Shown here: one piece after another, positions 52,201-62,190 of the stretch
How positions within the stretch are numbered: position 1 is the first letter of the stretch
Layout of the letters: every line of letters starts with the position of its first letter
Origin: Pyxicephalus adspersus
Lineage: Eukaryota > Chordata > Amphibia > Anura > Pyxicephalidae
DNA length: 64,000 nucleotides
NCBI RefSeq assembly: GCF_032062135.1
Contig: NC_092860.1
Coordinates: 127,077,668 to 127,141,667 of the forward strand
Reading direction: 5' to 3'
The notes under the pieces: model-generated
Database searches by the model: none
What the model was told of the DNA's origin: nothing
The model's input: the letters and a program-made list of their open reading frames with translations, nothing else
Translations under genes and position numbers: made by a program

Positions 52201-55200
52201 TACCTCCATATATTTTCAGGGGTTCTCTGAGGCCCAAAATTTTTATAGGTTCCATTGGTATAAAAATATTGAAAAATACTAATCTAACCCTTCTCCACTC
52301 CCTATATAATTTGACTGTAGTGGAAACTTATCTAAAATCTTACAGACTGCCAAGTAATGTGCACCCATTTTGCCTGCGTGCGTTATTTCTGATTAAACCT
52401 CTATGACTTACCTGTGTGCGGGAATCCTACGATCGCCAGCAATCAGAATTACATCACATAGCTGCTTGTGTCGAAGGTAACTCTCCATCTTCTTAAAGGT
52501 TTGCTCGGCATGGTTGAGGGACTGGAAGAATTCATCTTGGGCACATGACTCCATTGTCTGGCAGGAAGATATTGTTTGGCTGCTGTTCGAAGTCCTGAAG
52601 GAACAAATAGCACATGCTTCTATTAACAAGACATCTTAACTGCTAGAACAATAAAACTATTTATAGCTTGGAGCTCCACCACCAATAGGGAGACATATTA
52701 TATATACATAATGTGTTACTGTGGAATGCTTGAAAAAAATGGATTCTCATTTCTGAATTTGATTAAAGAGAGAAAGATAAGCAATCTGTGAATAGATTTG
52801 GCAAAGAAAAACACAAATGAGGATTTGATTTAAAAATTTATATTGTGCCGCCAAGTTCCGGAGCAATTTACAGAATACTAAGACCTATTCCTATTAGTCC
52901 TTACATATTCCTATAAGTTCTTACATCTAAATATTTATAAATCTACAGCTTACAATAAAATAATATCCTGGTGCTCCTCGCATGAAAGTAATTGTCCAGC
53001 CAATTCTTGTGACCATGCCCTGTCCCCTCTTTTCCAACTGGGTTCCAGGGCTGTTACACACTTTTTCAATGGACACCATGCAGCTTTTGGAGTACGTACA
53101 TGTGGACATGTGTCACTACAAAAAAGCTGAAGAAAATCAGCAGAGTCGACAACAAAAATGCGACATCACCAATTTATTAAAACAAAAATACAAATATTTT
53201 TTAATATGGAGTTCTTTATCTAACTAGTTGTCATTTAGTTCCCATATACTTTACGATGTCAGGTAGTCACTGAGTTAAGGACATACAGACGACTCCTAGA
53301 TACGAACGGGGCTTCCCTGCTCGCTGTGTGCAGGATGGAGGCTTGACCATTTACTTTGTTTGTGATTACCTCACAGTGAGGTATTTTTTTACAGTAACTG
53401 ACACCACGCTGCCTAATAATATGTTGAGACAAACATCTGTCCTAATTGCATTTATTAAAATAATGTACCTGTTCTGACTTACATACAAATTCAACTTAAG
53501 AACAAACCTACAGTCCCTATCTTGTATGTAACCTGGGGACTACCTCTACTTGCTTCTTGGGAATTGGATGTGGCTTTTGAAACTTGACTGACCTCTCCAA
53601 CCTACACGGGATGAAATATTAAAACTTCCTTGCTGTCGACTCATAATACCTTATAGTTAATCTTAGATTTTGGGATTCTAGTATGTTAGTACAGGCCTCT
53701 AAAAGAAGGGGTAAAAAAACAGCTTTATCCTCCCCCTTCTTAGACACAGGCACATACACTTTTGCAGAACAACTTACAAATTGAATCAGTGAAGGATATA
53801 AATACTCATCTTCAGTTAAAGCTTCTAGCGCAAACACAGAAAAACCATATTTGGTGATAAACAATTCGTATCCACATGCTCTGTGAACAATTAAATTACT
53901 TTCTTGCCATTATTTTTTTTCCAAATCATTATTGTGATCATAAAACACAAAGCATTTTATGGCCAAGACTGTGTTACACTTGGCATTACCAAAGGAACAT
54001 TATGCAAAGAAAACTGCTGCAACGTCAGGACAATACAACAACCTAAACAAAGCTTGAATATCATTTATGTCTAAATGAGGGCAGCTTTATAGCTTTACAA
54101 AAGGAAAACAAACTTGTAAGAAGAAGGACAATTTCTGTTACCATAAACTATCTTATCTACTATTTCATAAGAAAGAATAATCATGTAAACAAATAAGACC
54201 CTTCTTTTGTCCCAGGTTTGGTCAGGTATTAGCAGTAACATACAATCCCCAAGTGTAGAGCAGCTCAAAATCTGGCTGCAGCCATGTTTTTTAATCCAGC
54301 TACTGATGCTAGTTAAACGGCACATCAAATTCCCTAGAAGCCATTCAGAATTATCAATATAAACCCCATATCAAAGCAATCATGGATATATAGACAGCTA
54401 AAATTATATACAAATTTCACCTTTCACTTGGATCTGCCCTTCCGGCATTAGTCAGTGAGGCTACCCAATACATTTTGGAGCCTTGGGAGCTTAAAGTGGC
54501 AGAACCCAGCTTAGTTTGGTTAATATTTTAATATAAATTTAACAGCTCACATATCTGAAGCTGGCTTTTATGGCATCCTTCTGTGCTCAGCCTGAACTAA
54601 ATGGACAGGCCTATCTTCCACCTTTATTAAATCCACAACATGGACACAACTGTCCTGGCAAACCATGCAAGCTGGGCTTGAATAAAATCAGAAGACATAG
54701 AGGAAACAATCCTTTATATTCAGGAATCTTCATATGTATTGCTATAGAACAAGCCAAAATATGATTGCTGTGAGCTTTATAATCTAGCATGCACAATAAA
54801 ACAAAAGTAGAAAAAGTATTATGCAACCAGCAGCTGTTTAATTTTATGATGCTCAACAGTAACATTTTGTTTGAAGATGAAAGCAATGCAGATATTATTA
54901 AATATGCAAAGCAAGTATCTAGTAACAGCCTATTGTAGTACATATACAGCAGAGCTGAAGTGAGAAAGAGGAAAACAGAACAAGGAGCCAATCTGTTCAT
55001 GTGCTGAAAAGATTGGAAGAGAAAGAAGGGAAGGGAGCTCATCAGAGTGCTGTCACAAGCTGGAGCAGGTTCAGAACAGTCTGGGCCAAAAAATGTTGGT
55101 TAAATGATGCTGGCCATCAGACTATGGGCATCCTGTGGACGAAAAGTACGACAGGAGAGATCACTGAATTGAAGCTGAATATTGTATTAAAAATTGCTCT

Positions 55201-57749
55201 TGTATTTTTTGGGCTATATTTATAGTCTGTTATTCTTGCTTGGAGTCTGAAAGCAATCATTTTATACTCACCAGCACTATTTTGTTCAAAGTACACCTGT
55301 CCTGAGAAATGTAAGGCTGTAGCTGCCAACTTCTTATTGAAAATTCTCAATGCCTGGCTGTTAAGGGTGAGGATTTTTTTTAAGCCAATGACCTTCAAAA
55401 AGGTTTAAAATCAGAAGTCTTTATCTGCATTTTTTTTCTGGATTAGTGACTGAAATAGTTAAAGCAGCCAGAGCTAGGAAACCAAAATTGAAACTCTCAT
55501 AACAGAAGTTAGTAACCAGGCCATGTCCAATGTCCAGGCTCTAAAGCAGGTGTCTACCAAAAGTAAATATTTTAAATTAGGGTGTAAAAAGTCAGAGAGT
55601 CACTCTGTCTGATATCACCTCTTTAATGCAATAAGCTCTAATGCATCTTTTCTCCACAATTTCAACATTGGGGAACCCTTGAAATAAGGGTTCTAGGTTA
55701 CCCCTCCTATATCCACAGCTCACAGTACATTGGTGTGGGGGTCAGTAGGAAGAATGCCTCTTACAATACCGGCCATTGGGGATAATGTCACCAATACAGA
55801 TAGCCAAAGACATCATTGCTATCACTTGAACTGACCTGAGAAGAACAAACTGCTCATTGTTCAGGAAACCCCTTGGAGAAACCCTCGTCCTGTATCAATG
55901 CTTGTACATGTAAAGTATGCAGGTTTATCACCTGCAACACAAATTTATTGTACAGCACTACATTACATGTTGTTGCTTTAAGCAATTAAGGATAATGACA
56001 ATAATGTTTTTGGTAACTAGTAGGAACACCTTGATACTACTCCACAACTCTGCCAACATGTTCTGGACATGGCTTTGTCAGCCTATTTGTTTTAACCAGT
56101 TTATGTTACTTTCACATCTAACGCACTTACGTGCACTTCGTGCAGCTCTGTTCAATTTATTGCAAAAACCACTGAATGGAAATTTCTCTCTGAAGTATCT
56201 GAAGCTGACCATATGCACATTGCAATCAGCCTGTACAAAATCCTCTAGGTTTACCAACAATGTTTAGTGAGGGTTTAGCGAAACAAATTAATCAATTCAT
56301 ATGCATTCAAGTGATTAATTAATTATATAAATCTGACATGGTAGCAGCCTCTTGCAATCTACTGTACAGCAGATTTTCAAAGGGGGGGGGCAGAGCCCAT
56401 GGTGGGAGGAGAAGAAGCACAAAGAAGCAGACAGATGTGCTGCAATGCAAGAAGAATGAGGATAGAAGGACAAAGCTGACAGTGATATGATCCCAGACTG
56501 CTGCTTCTCTTTTCACTTTAGAATCACAGGGTGGGGAAGAAACCAGTAAGTGAAAGTAAAGCCATGCCGAGAAACATTAGGGACCTTCCACTTCCACGCA
56601 GAACCGTGATTTGTGGCACGGCTGTATAAAGCTGCGTACACACTTCCAATTTTTATCGTTGGAAATCAACGACGAACGATCGATTGGGCAAAAATCGTTC
56701 GTAAAAAAAGTAACCAACGACGCCGACGAACAAGGATAGTCGTTGGAAATGAACGACCGGACCGGCGGATCGGATTGGACGACGATTGTTGACCATCTAT
56801 CGTGTGTACGGTCGTTCATTGATCGTCCATGGTCTGAGCATGCGCGGTGAACGAACGTTCGCTCACTTCCTGTGGTGCACGTCACTTCCTGTATCGTTCA
56901 AACGATCGCATCTATCGTGTGTACAATATCTGCGAACGATCGTGTCGTTATCTGTATGTACAGGATCGGTGCTATACGATCGTTCGCAGATATCGTGCAG
57001 GATCGTTCGTCGTTCGTTTACCAACGATAATAATTGGAAGTGTGTACGTAGCTTAAGTCTCAGAACTGAACAGACAGAAATACAAACTATTTGGCAGCTA
57101 ATGCAATATCATATATGTATTTTATCTGTGTGTAAATGTTTGTCTGGCGTTTACCTTCAGTCCTAATAGCCACCAAATCTGCAGCATACATGCACAGCAG
57201 GATCACTGCTTAAGAACATAGGACACAAATTGAGTTTTGCCACATTTATTGTAGAAAATGCGTCCTCTCGCCTGAGTGAATATAACAAGTTACTATTGCC
57301 CTTATAACAAGCCTGCAGATTCACCAACAACACATAATTGTCATGTGGTTTTTAATGTGAATTTTACAGAATTATACAGTATTAAAAAGTTGAAATAATA
57401 TCAAGATATCACATACTGTAAGTATGATCTGTCCTGTCAGAGTCCTGTATGATCTCTGCCCTGCCAGTCCTGCTTCAAAAAGTATTAAGAACAGAAACCA
57501 CAAGTCACACACACAAGCACTGTGGCTCACTGGTAAGAAGTCTTTGAGTTATGTAAATATTACCTTTATTTATTTTTTATATGTGGAAATATAGAACCAC
57601 TTCTCTCCTAACCCAAGTATAATGGAAACCTACACACAATATGATATATAGCATTTAGGCTGAAATCAGACTGGCATTTCTTCAATTCAAAAAGAAATCA
57701 TTATTCAAAAATGTGAAGGGTCTGCTTTGGCTATACAACAGCTACCAAG

Positions 57750-57795
<46 letters not shown>

Positions 57796-57796
57796 A

Positions 57797-57837
<41 letters not shown>

Positions 57838-59421
57838 TTACAAAATTATCATATGTGCCGACAGAGATCATATTATGGTCACATTACATTACTTCAAGTC
57901 AATGAAGTATGTGGTTTTTCACATAATTGTATCCAGATGATGGAACGGGCGTCATAGGGCACATGTCACTGTCAGGACTGAATGTGCATGAAAATTCTGT
58001 CTTGTATCTATGAAATTTTATACAGCTGTAATAATTGTTCTGGTTAAAGGGGTCAGGATATGAAACAAAACAGATTATCCTATTTTGGCACCCTTGCCCC
58101 ATTTTTTGTAAAAGATCATGAGATCAGTTAATGCCAATGTTACTGTGTTCTGGTGAAATTGATAAATAACAGAATCTTTTACATTGGATACCACTGTACA
58201 CCAGGGACACTGTACTAACATATCCTCAACACCAGGGAGATTCTGCAGACATATGTAATGGACACCAGAAACTTGGCACTGACATAGCCGCTGGACACCA
58301 GAGATACTACACTGAAATATCCTGAAGACACATCTAATGGCCACCAGAGCCACGGCACTGACATAGCCGCTGGCCACCAGAGCTACGGCACCGACATGGC
58401 TGCTGGCCACGGCACCGACATGGCCGCTGGCCACAGCACCGACATAGCCGCGGGACACCTGAGCCTGCAGACACATCTAATGGCAACCAGAGCCACGGCA
58501 TTGACAAAGTATTATATCCAGTTGGGAGAACTACAATACAATTGTTTCAATAGATCAGGCTTGCAGGCATTACATAATACTAGGCACTAGGAATGGACCA
58601 GCCACATGGATTATAGTAATATAATATGGAATGGAATATAGTAATAAAATATTTTTGGTGTGATCATATATATAGGCGCATAAAAATACACATACATTTT
58701 ACCATTTCTCAGCCTATATTTTAGAGGCAAAAAGCAGCTTTTATATAAACATATAACGGCCATAACAAGACCTTACTTGCCCCATCCCTTTTTCTTGTTC
58801 ACACAGCACACTGACCAATATATAATGAATATGCCTTTCTGCAAAACAGAAACACATACAAAACACTTTCCACATTTGCACAAAATGTATGAAAGAGAAG
58901 CCTATAACACCACGGAAACTTGACAGATATACATTGCAGTACACTCATATAAAGCCCTATTAATATTAGAATAAAATATACAAAAGAAAATTACGTATAC
59001 AAAATTACTTAACCTGCAATTAAATTTTTAAATAATCATACCCTGACCTGCAAGAACTGCTTTCAGAGTCAATGTCCTCCTCACTGGCTCCATCTTCAGC
59101 TTCTGGTTTGTTCAGCCAATGCACTGCCTCACCTGCAGCAACTTCCACTGAGGGTTGTTGGAGCTCAGAAGCAGATGCCATAGGATAGGAAAGCAAATTT
59201 TGGAAGTCCTGATTGCTTGTCCTCCGGAATCCCACAAATGACAAGGGTAGAGGGAGGTTACTTGGCTCTGAGAACTTTCTGTCACTTGTCACAAGGTTCT
59301 GATCTCCATTTAAAAAGTCCCCTTGATGTCCGGTATTACTGGGGGCAGCCTGATGTCCGAACCACCTCCATCGAATTTTCAGTATCTGCTTTACATCAAA
59401 GTCCTTGCGGGAGCTAGACAT
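34222..59421 (-). CDS. KLHL5: KLHL5, BTB-BACK-Kelch protein, complete CDS
   Basis: Eleven coding exons on the minus strand join in phase to 706 residues plus a TAG stop, about the size of the human isoform starting MSGSRKEFD. Order: a Ser-rich N-terminal extension (1-160); BTB (about 165-270, with CDVIL around Asp172); BACK (about 275-375, with [20 protein letters not shown]); six Kelch repeats (about 420-706), each with a GG doublet and a distal Trp, such as [27 protein letters not shown]-Kelch proteins generally act as substrate adaptors of CUL3 ubiquitin ligases; the substrate cannot be read from sequence. All introns are GT-AG. Intron 1 is the longest, at 6.5 kb. The start is taken at the internal Met with A at -3; a longer N-terminus is possible. 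Confidence 0.95.
34748..34972. repeat. Unclassified interspersed repeat, copy 1
   Basis: Shares ATATCCACAGCTCA, CAGTGGGAAGAA-like and TTGTTTAAGAAACCCCT-like blocks in order with 55655-55890. Confidence 0.5.
35184..35565. mobile_element. TIR-type MITE, related family
   Basis: GGCTACGTACACACGTGCAA at the left and TTATTGCATGTGTGTACATA at the right are inverted copies. The interior repeats ACGATCATT-type motifs. It lies in the KLHL5 intron before the last exon. Confidence 0.65.
36190..36500. repeat. Degenerate minisatellite
   Basis: Imperfect units of the form TATTGTCACTGACACCAATG...CAGGGGGTTAT recur about every 30-50 bp just downstream of KLHL5 exon 10. Confidence 0.65.
36575..36746 (-). CDS. 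KLHL5: KLHL5 coding exon 10 (Kelch 5-6)
   Basis: Reads [20 protein letters not shown] then [20 protein letters not shown] and EWSQ. Donor GTGAGC. Residues 631-688. Confidence 0.95.
37625..37837 (-). CDS. KLHL5: KLHL5 coding exon 9 (Kelch 4-5)
   Basis: Reads [20 protein letters not shown] then [20 protein letters not shown]. Donor GTAACA. Confidence 0.95.
38416..38578 (-). CDS. KLHL5: KLHL5 coding exon 8 (Kelch 3)
   Basis: Reads [20 protein letters not shown] then [20 protein letters not shown]. Donor GTGAGT. Residues 506-560. Confidence 0.95.
39879..40103 (-). CDS. KLHL5: KLHL5 coding exon 7 (Kelch 1-2)
   Basis: Reads [20 protein letters not shown] then [20 protein letters not shown] and [12 protein letters not shown]. 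Donor GTAAGT. Confidence 0.95.
41235..41421 (-). CDS. KLHL5: KLHL5 coding exon 6 (BACK to first Kelch)
   Basis: Reads [20 protein letters not shown] then [20 protein letters not shown]; the first Kelch GG doublet is at about residues 424-425. Donor GTAATA. Confidence 0.95.
41612..41660. repeat. Interspersed-repeat terminus (ACCCGGCGTTGCCC)
   Basis: ACTAGCTAAATAACCCGGCG and TTGCCCAGGTATTTA resemble a motif that ends a widespread animal repeat. The downstream DNA to about 42440 may be its body. Family not assigned. Confidence 0.4.
42563..42662. mobile_element. Foldback element around an A18 tract
   Basis: Arms of about 40 bp (GAGAATAAGTGCAAAATGAA...GGCATCTTT and AAGATGCC...TTCACTTTGTGCTAATTCTC) are inverted around 18 A residues. 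In the KLHL5 intron between exons 5 and 6. Confidence 0.65.
43013..43225 (-). CDS. KLHL5: KLHL5 coding exon 5 (BACK)
   Basis: Reads [20 protein letters not shown] then [20 protein letters not shown], 71 codons in phase 0, ending LLAPQ. Donor GTACAA. Confidence 0.95.
46140..46560. repeat. Possible retroelement remnant in KLHL5 intron 4
   Basis: Purine-rich, less AT-rich block with long open stretches on the minus strand (98 codons, 46245-46541). No protein family is recognised. Composition differs from the flanking intron. Confidence 0.25.
47340..47560. mobile_element. TIR-type MITE, family A, truncated copy
   Basis: Left end GGTATGTACACACATTAGAT and the GTGAAGGGAGGAAAGCGCAG block match family A. 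The copy breaks off after TCGTTGGAAA, so the right TIR is missing. Confidence 0.5.
47576..47590. repeat. (TAG)n microsatellite
   Basis: Short run of TAG triplets right of the truncated MITE. Confidence 0.8.
49021..49217 (-). CDS. KLHL5: KLHL5 coding exon 4 (end of BTB, start of BACK)
   Basis: Reads [20 protein letters not shown], then [20 protein letters not shown], then [11 protein letters not shown]. Donor GTGAGA. Residues 232-297. Confidence 0.95.
49636..49787. mobile_element. Foldback MITE, second family
   Basis: GGGTCTATTTATAACACAGT at the left is mirrored by CTAAATAGACTCCC at the right. The core AATCAATTACCGCCAATGAA is shared with 32678-32820 and 11022-11108. Confidence 0.65.
50136..50292. 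repeat. (ATT)n-tailed interspersed repeat
   Basis: (ATT)n then GACTTATATAGCACCAACAT and GACAGTGACACAGGAGGAGG. In the KLHL5 intron between exons 3 and 4. Confidence 0.65.
51080..51216 (-). CDS. KLHL5: KLHL5 coding exon 3 (BTB)
   Basis: Reads [20 protein letters not shown] then [20 protein letters not shown]. Donor GTAATA. Residues 186-232. Confidence 0.95.
52412..52594 (-). CDS. KLHL5: KLHL5 coding exon 2 (start of BTB)
   Basis: Reads [20 protein letters not shown] then [17 protein letters not shown], the first part of the BTB fold (residues 125-186). Acceptor CTTCAG, donor GTAAGT. Confidence 0.95.
53255..53548. mobile_element. Tc1/mariner-type MITE candidate
   Basis: AGGTAGTC at the left is mirrored by GACTACCT at the right. 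AACTTAAGAACAAACCTACA and GTATGTAACCTGGGGACTAC near the right end resemble a widespread vertebrate DNA-transposon terminus. Family assignment is from memory. Confidence 0.45.
55655..55890. repeat. Unclassified interspersed repeat, copy 2
   Basis: Same order of blocks as 34748-34972: ATATCCACAGCTCACAGT, then GTCAGTAGGAAGAATG, then TTGTTCAGGAAACCCCTTGG. Confidence 0.5.
56631..57053. mobile_element. TIR-type MITE, well-preserved copy in KLHL5 intron 1
   Basis: Termini GCTGCGTACACACTTCCAAT and ATTGGAAGTGTGTACGTAGC are inverted over more than 30 bp, flanked by TAAA on the left and TTAA on the right. The interior is rich in CpG and CGATCGTTCG-type motifs, unusual for this AT-rich region and a sign of a recent insertion. 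Confidence 0.7.
57751..57835. repeat. (CT)n plus A32 tract
   Basis: About 18 CT units to 57789, a short TA stretch, then 32 consecutive A (57804-57835). The long A tract could be the tail of a retroposed sequence on the plus strand or simple slippage. Confidence 0.9.
58198..58510. repeat. Degenerate minisatellite
   Basis: Units of the form GGCCACCAGAGCCACGGCAC and TGACATAGCCGCT recur, shortening to about 27 bp in the centre. They keep frames open on both strands (133 codons minus, 58075-58476); these are repeat artefacts. Confidence 0.75.
59048..59421 (-). CDS. KLHL5: KLHL5 coding exon 1
   Basis: Reads [20 protein letters not shown] then FGHQA, matching the vertebrate KLHL5 N-terminus, and ends in an acidic Ser-rich stretch [17 protein letters not shown]. 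Donor GTCAGG. The frame is open upstream to another ATG at 59475, and CLDNRLFSKR just upstream resembles the human long isoform (CLDDHLVSLR). The 5' limit is therefore uncertain. Confidence 0.88.
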
Positions 59422-59469
59422 TCTCTTAGAGAACAGGCGATTGTCTAGGCAACTAGGCAAAAAAATACT

Positions 59470-60130
59470 GCACATACAAGATCTACATATTCAACCTGCC
59501 AGAATAAGGGTACCAGCTGGAGGCAAACCCAGGAGCCGAAAAAAAATCGAAAAGATCTTTTTTGTGAATGCCAGCAATTAATCAATATCACCTGGCCATG
59601 CAGATGCAGCCTGTGTGCCATAAATGTAGAATTAGCATTGTACTTTCCACTGCATTCTTCCTGTGTCTGTGACTATTTGCTTTCAAAGACACCGACAGCG
59701 TTCATTTAAGTCTTTCAGATGATCAACGCCTCCCCCTTCCTCAAACCCACAAATGACAGCACAACTCTCATCCAGCATCTTTTTAAAGGACAGAATTTTT
59801 TTTTTAATTCTGCATTACTGCAAAATGTTAACAAGCAAGCCTTTAAAAATAATAATAATAATAAAATTGCATATAACAATTCACAAAGCACACATTTAGT
59901 GAATGTAAGTAATTCTAGCTAAGAAGTCTTTGTTTACGTCTAATGGATACTTAATTAATATTTCAACATAATGGACCAGATCAATAGAGTACTTCATTCT
60001 CCAGCCAGTGTAATGTTTGGGAAGTGCTGCTAGGAAAAAGGCACAGAGACAACCCAGCATGCAACTGAACTAAAAGCCCCAGCAAGCATTCATTCCACTG
60101 GACTAAACTCGGCCAATCAGCATGACCGAG
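59470..60130 (-). promoter_or_regulatory. KLHL5: Possible KLHL5 promoter and leader
   Basis: Upstream of the first coding exon there is CCCAGCATGC (60053-60062), a core of the ZNF143-type site, and CCAAT (60113-60117) in a locally less AT-rich patch. No TATA box was judged convincing. Alternative first exons further right are possible. Confidence 0.25.
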
Positions 60131-61040
60131 TATTACTTGGAGTACAAAAAAATCAGATTATAAAACTGAATTTTATTTGTACGGAGGAACAATCTTTCAA
60201 ATCTGTGGTTAATCCTTTTAGGAAATTCAGAAAATAATGACTTTTTTCTAATTCTGCAAAAATAAGATTTACAGCCCTGCACTCTAACAAGGATAACACA
60301 AATGTAAAATTTGTGTGCATCTTTCAGAAAACAGATCAAGGGGTTTCAGATGTAAATTAGTTGTAAAAAGTTTTGTGCTATATGCAGCCCTTCCCTGACC
60401 CTGAAAACATGGTCACTAGTTCCTAAAGAGGACTGAACTAAATGTTACCTGCCACTAATTGTATAGCCCTTTGGGGGCAAATAAAGAGTGACAAGTGTTT
60501 AAATGCTTACTTTTCCTGGAAAAAATAATGCTGCTCCAGCCTCCTTGCCTCTGGTCACGTGACAAAAAGTCTAGGCATTTGGTCATTTGATCTTAGCTAA
60601 ACTGAATTCACTCTTTAAGAGATTATGTGACCAAATCCCCTGGGCTTGTGGTCACATGCACAGCACTGCAGGAAGCATTGAACGACACTTTCTCCAAGAA
60701 ATTAATTTCAACAGCTCTGCTACTCTTTATTTATTCCTCTTTCCACACCATTGACATTATTTCCTCCCCAGAGACAAAATAACCACACCTCCTAAGTTTG
60801 GAATTTGAGAAAGATGGACACCTTGGGATAAAACCAACATGCAGCATGTATATTGTGCTCCTGTCCTGAAAATGGACATGGGTAAAATGTTCTAAGAAGA
60901 ATGGGTACATCGAGTCTGAGCCTACATATAGATAGAGAAGATACCCACAGAGAGCTGACACTTTGTCAGAGCCTACTTTAAAGAAGCACTTCATTAGCTT
61001 CAAAAACCACACCGCAGCAAGCAACTGTCTTTGGTCAGGA

Positions 61041-61312
61041 CGATGTAATGCTCAACACAATGTATAAAGTACAAGGATCAGGGCTATGTAATATACAACA
61101 CAGAGTTGCATATGAAGTTCAGGTGAAAGGTCTATGTAATGTACTACAAAACATATCAAGTGTAACACAACGTATAAAGTACAAGGATCAGGACCATGTA
61201 TTACACAATATAGCATATAAAGCGTAGGTGTAAAGTCTATGTAATGTACTACACAACATATGAAGTGTAGCACAATGCAGAACAATGCAATGTACATCAG
61301 TGTACAGAGTGT
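61041..61312. repeat. Minisatellite with higher-order period
   Basis: CTATGTAATGTACTACA-type units alternate with GTATAAAGTACAAGGATCAG; the pair recurs about every 120 bp. Upstream of KLHL5. Confidence 0.7.
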
Positions 61313-62126
61313 AGCAGTAACATGGATGTATCGTAGGGCCCCCTATTATTTCTGGTTCGTAGGAGGAAAAAATGTCCGAGTGTTAGAGGGCAAAAAAAAA
61401 AAACAAAAAGTGGGCAGGATCAATAGTGCCTATCAATAAGGTGGTGGTGGTGGGGGAGTAGAGTAGGGAGGAACAGTGATAGTGCCCAGTGAAGGCTGGA
61501 AAATATGAGCGAGGGCAAAATACTGCCCATCAGCAAACACTGATACCCTAAAGTGTCCCAAGCTATAAATCTTTCTCTTCCTTCTTTCTGCTGCCAGGAC
61601 TAAGTAAAAATGAATCGAGAAGGAAAAAACTTTGCCAACAGACTTACACGGTTGAGCACAGGAAACTGCATACCATAAACTCAAGACAGTTGCATTAAAT
61701 CTGGGAAAGCTGGGGGTTACTTCTGATCTTCATGTACCCCTTTTTCCTCTTTTTATCCACTCCATGTTTTAAAAAAAGATTTCTATACACGATCTAGATT
61801 ATGTTTTCTGGCAGTTACCCTTCTGCTAGTCATTCTTACCTGGTCCTATCACTTCTCCTCCTGGATTCCTTCCCAGCCATGGTCAACTCACACCGGCCTT
61901 CTACATCCCAATTCTACACAGCCTTTCATTCTGCCTTCTCTGTTTTCCCTTAGGTCCCCTCTTTGCCCACTTTTTTAATCTCATCCCAGTACTTTAGCTT
62001 AGTTTCACTGGTACTCTGGCTGCTCTTGAGTTTCTTTGAGGTCACAGTTGTGTCCACCATCTTTTCTGATGTTCCACAAACAGCTGCTTAACTGCCATCT
62101 CTATCATTGTTCCATAGTCAGCTTTT

Positions 62127-62190
62127 CCTCCAACCACTATGGTACCTCTGGATCTGTTCCTCCAACCACTATGGTTCCTCTGGATCATCA
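62127..62190. repeat. 32-bp tandem duplication
   Basis: CCTCCAACCACTATGG at 62127 recurs at 62159 with the following CCTCTGGATC. Two copies. Confidence 0.8.

Larger units (their letters stand above)
52595..59047. other. KLHL5 intron 1
   Basis: 6.5 kb. Holds the Tc1-like MITE, the second copy of the unclassified repeat, the well-preserved MITE at 56631, the CT/A tract and the minisatellite at 58198. No alternative KLHL5 exon was recognised. Confidence 0.6.

Noticed and set aside
56786..57166. 126-codon open frame on the plus strand
   Set aside because: It lies largely within the inverted-repeat MITE at 56631-57053; the stop-poor CGATCG-type motif content keeps frames open.
58075..58476. 133-codon open frame on the minus strand
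   Set aside because: Most of it is minisatellite, with units that avoid stops.
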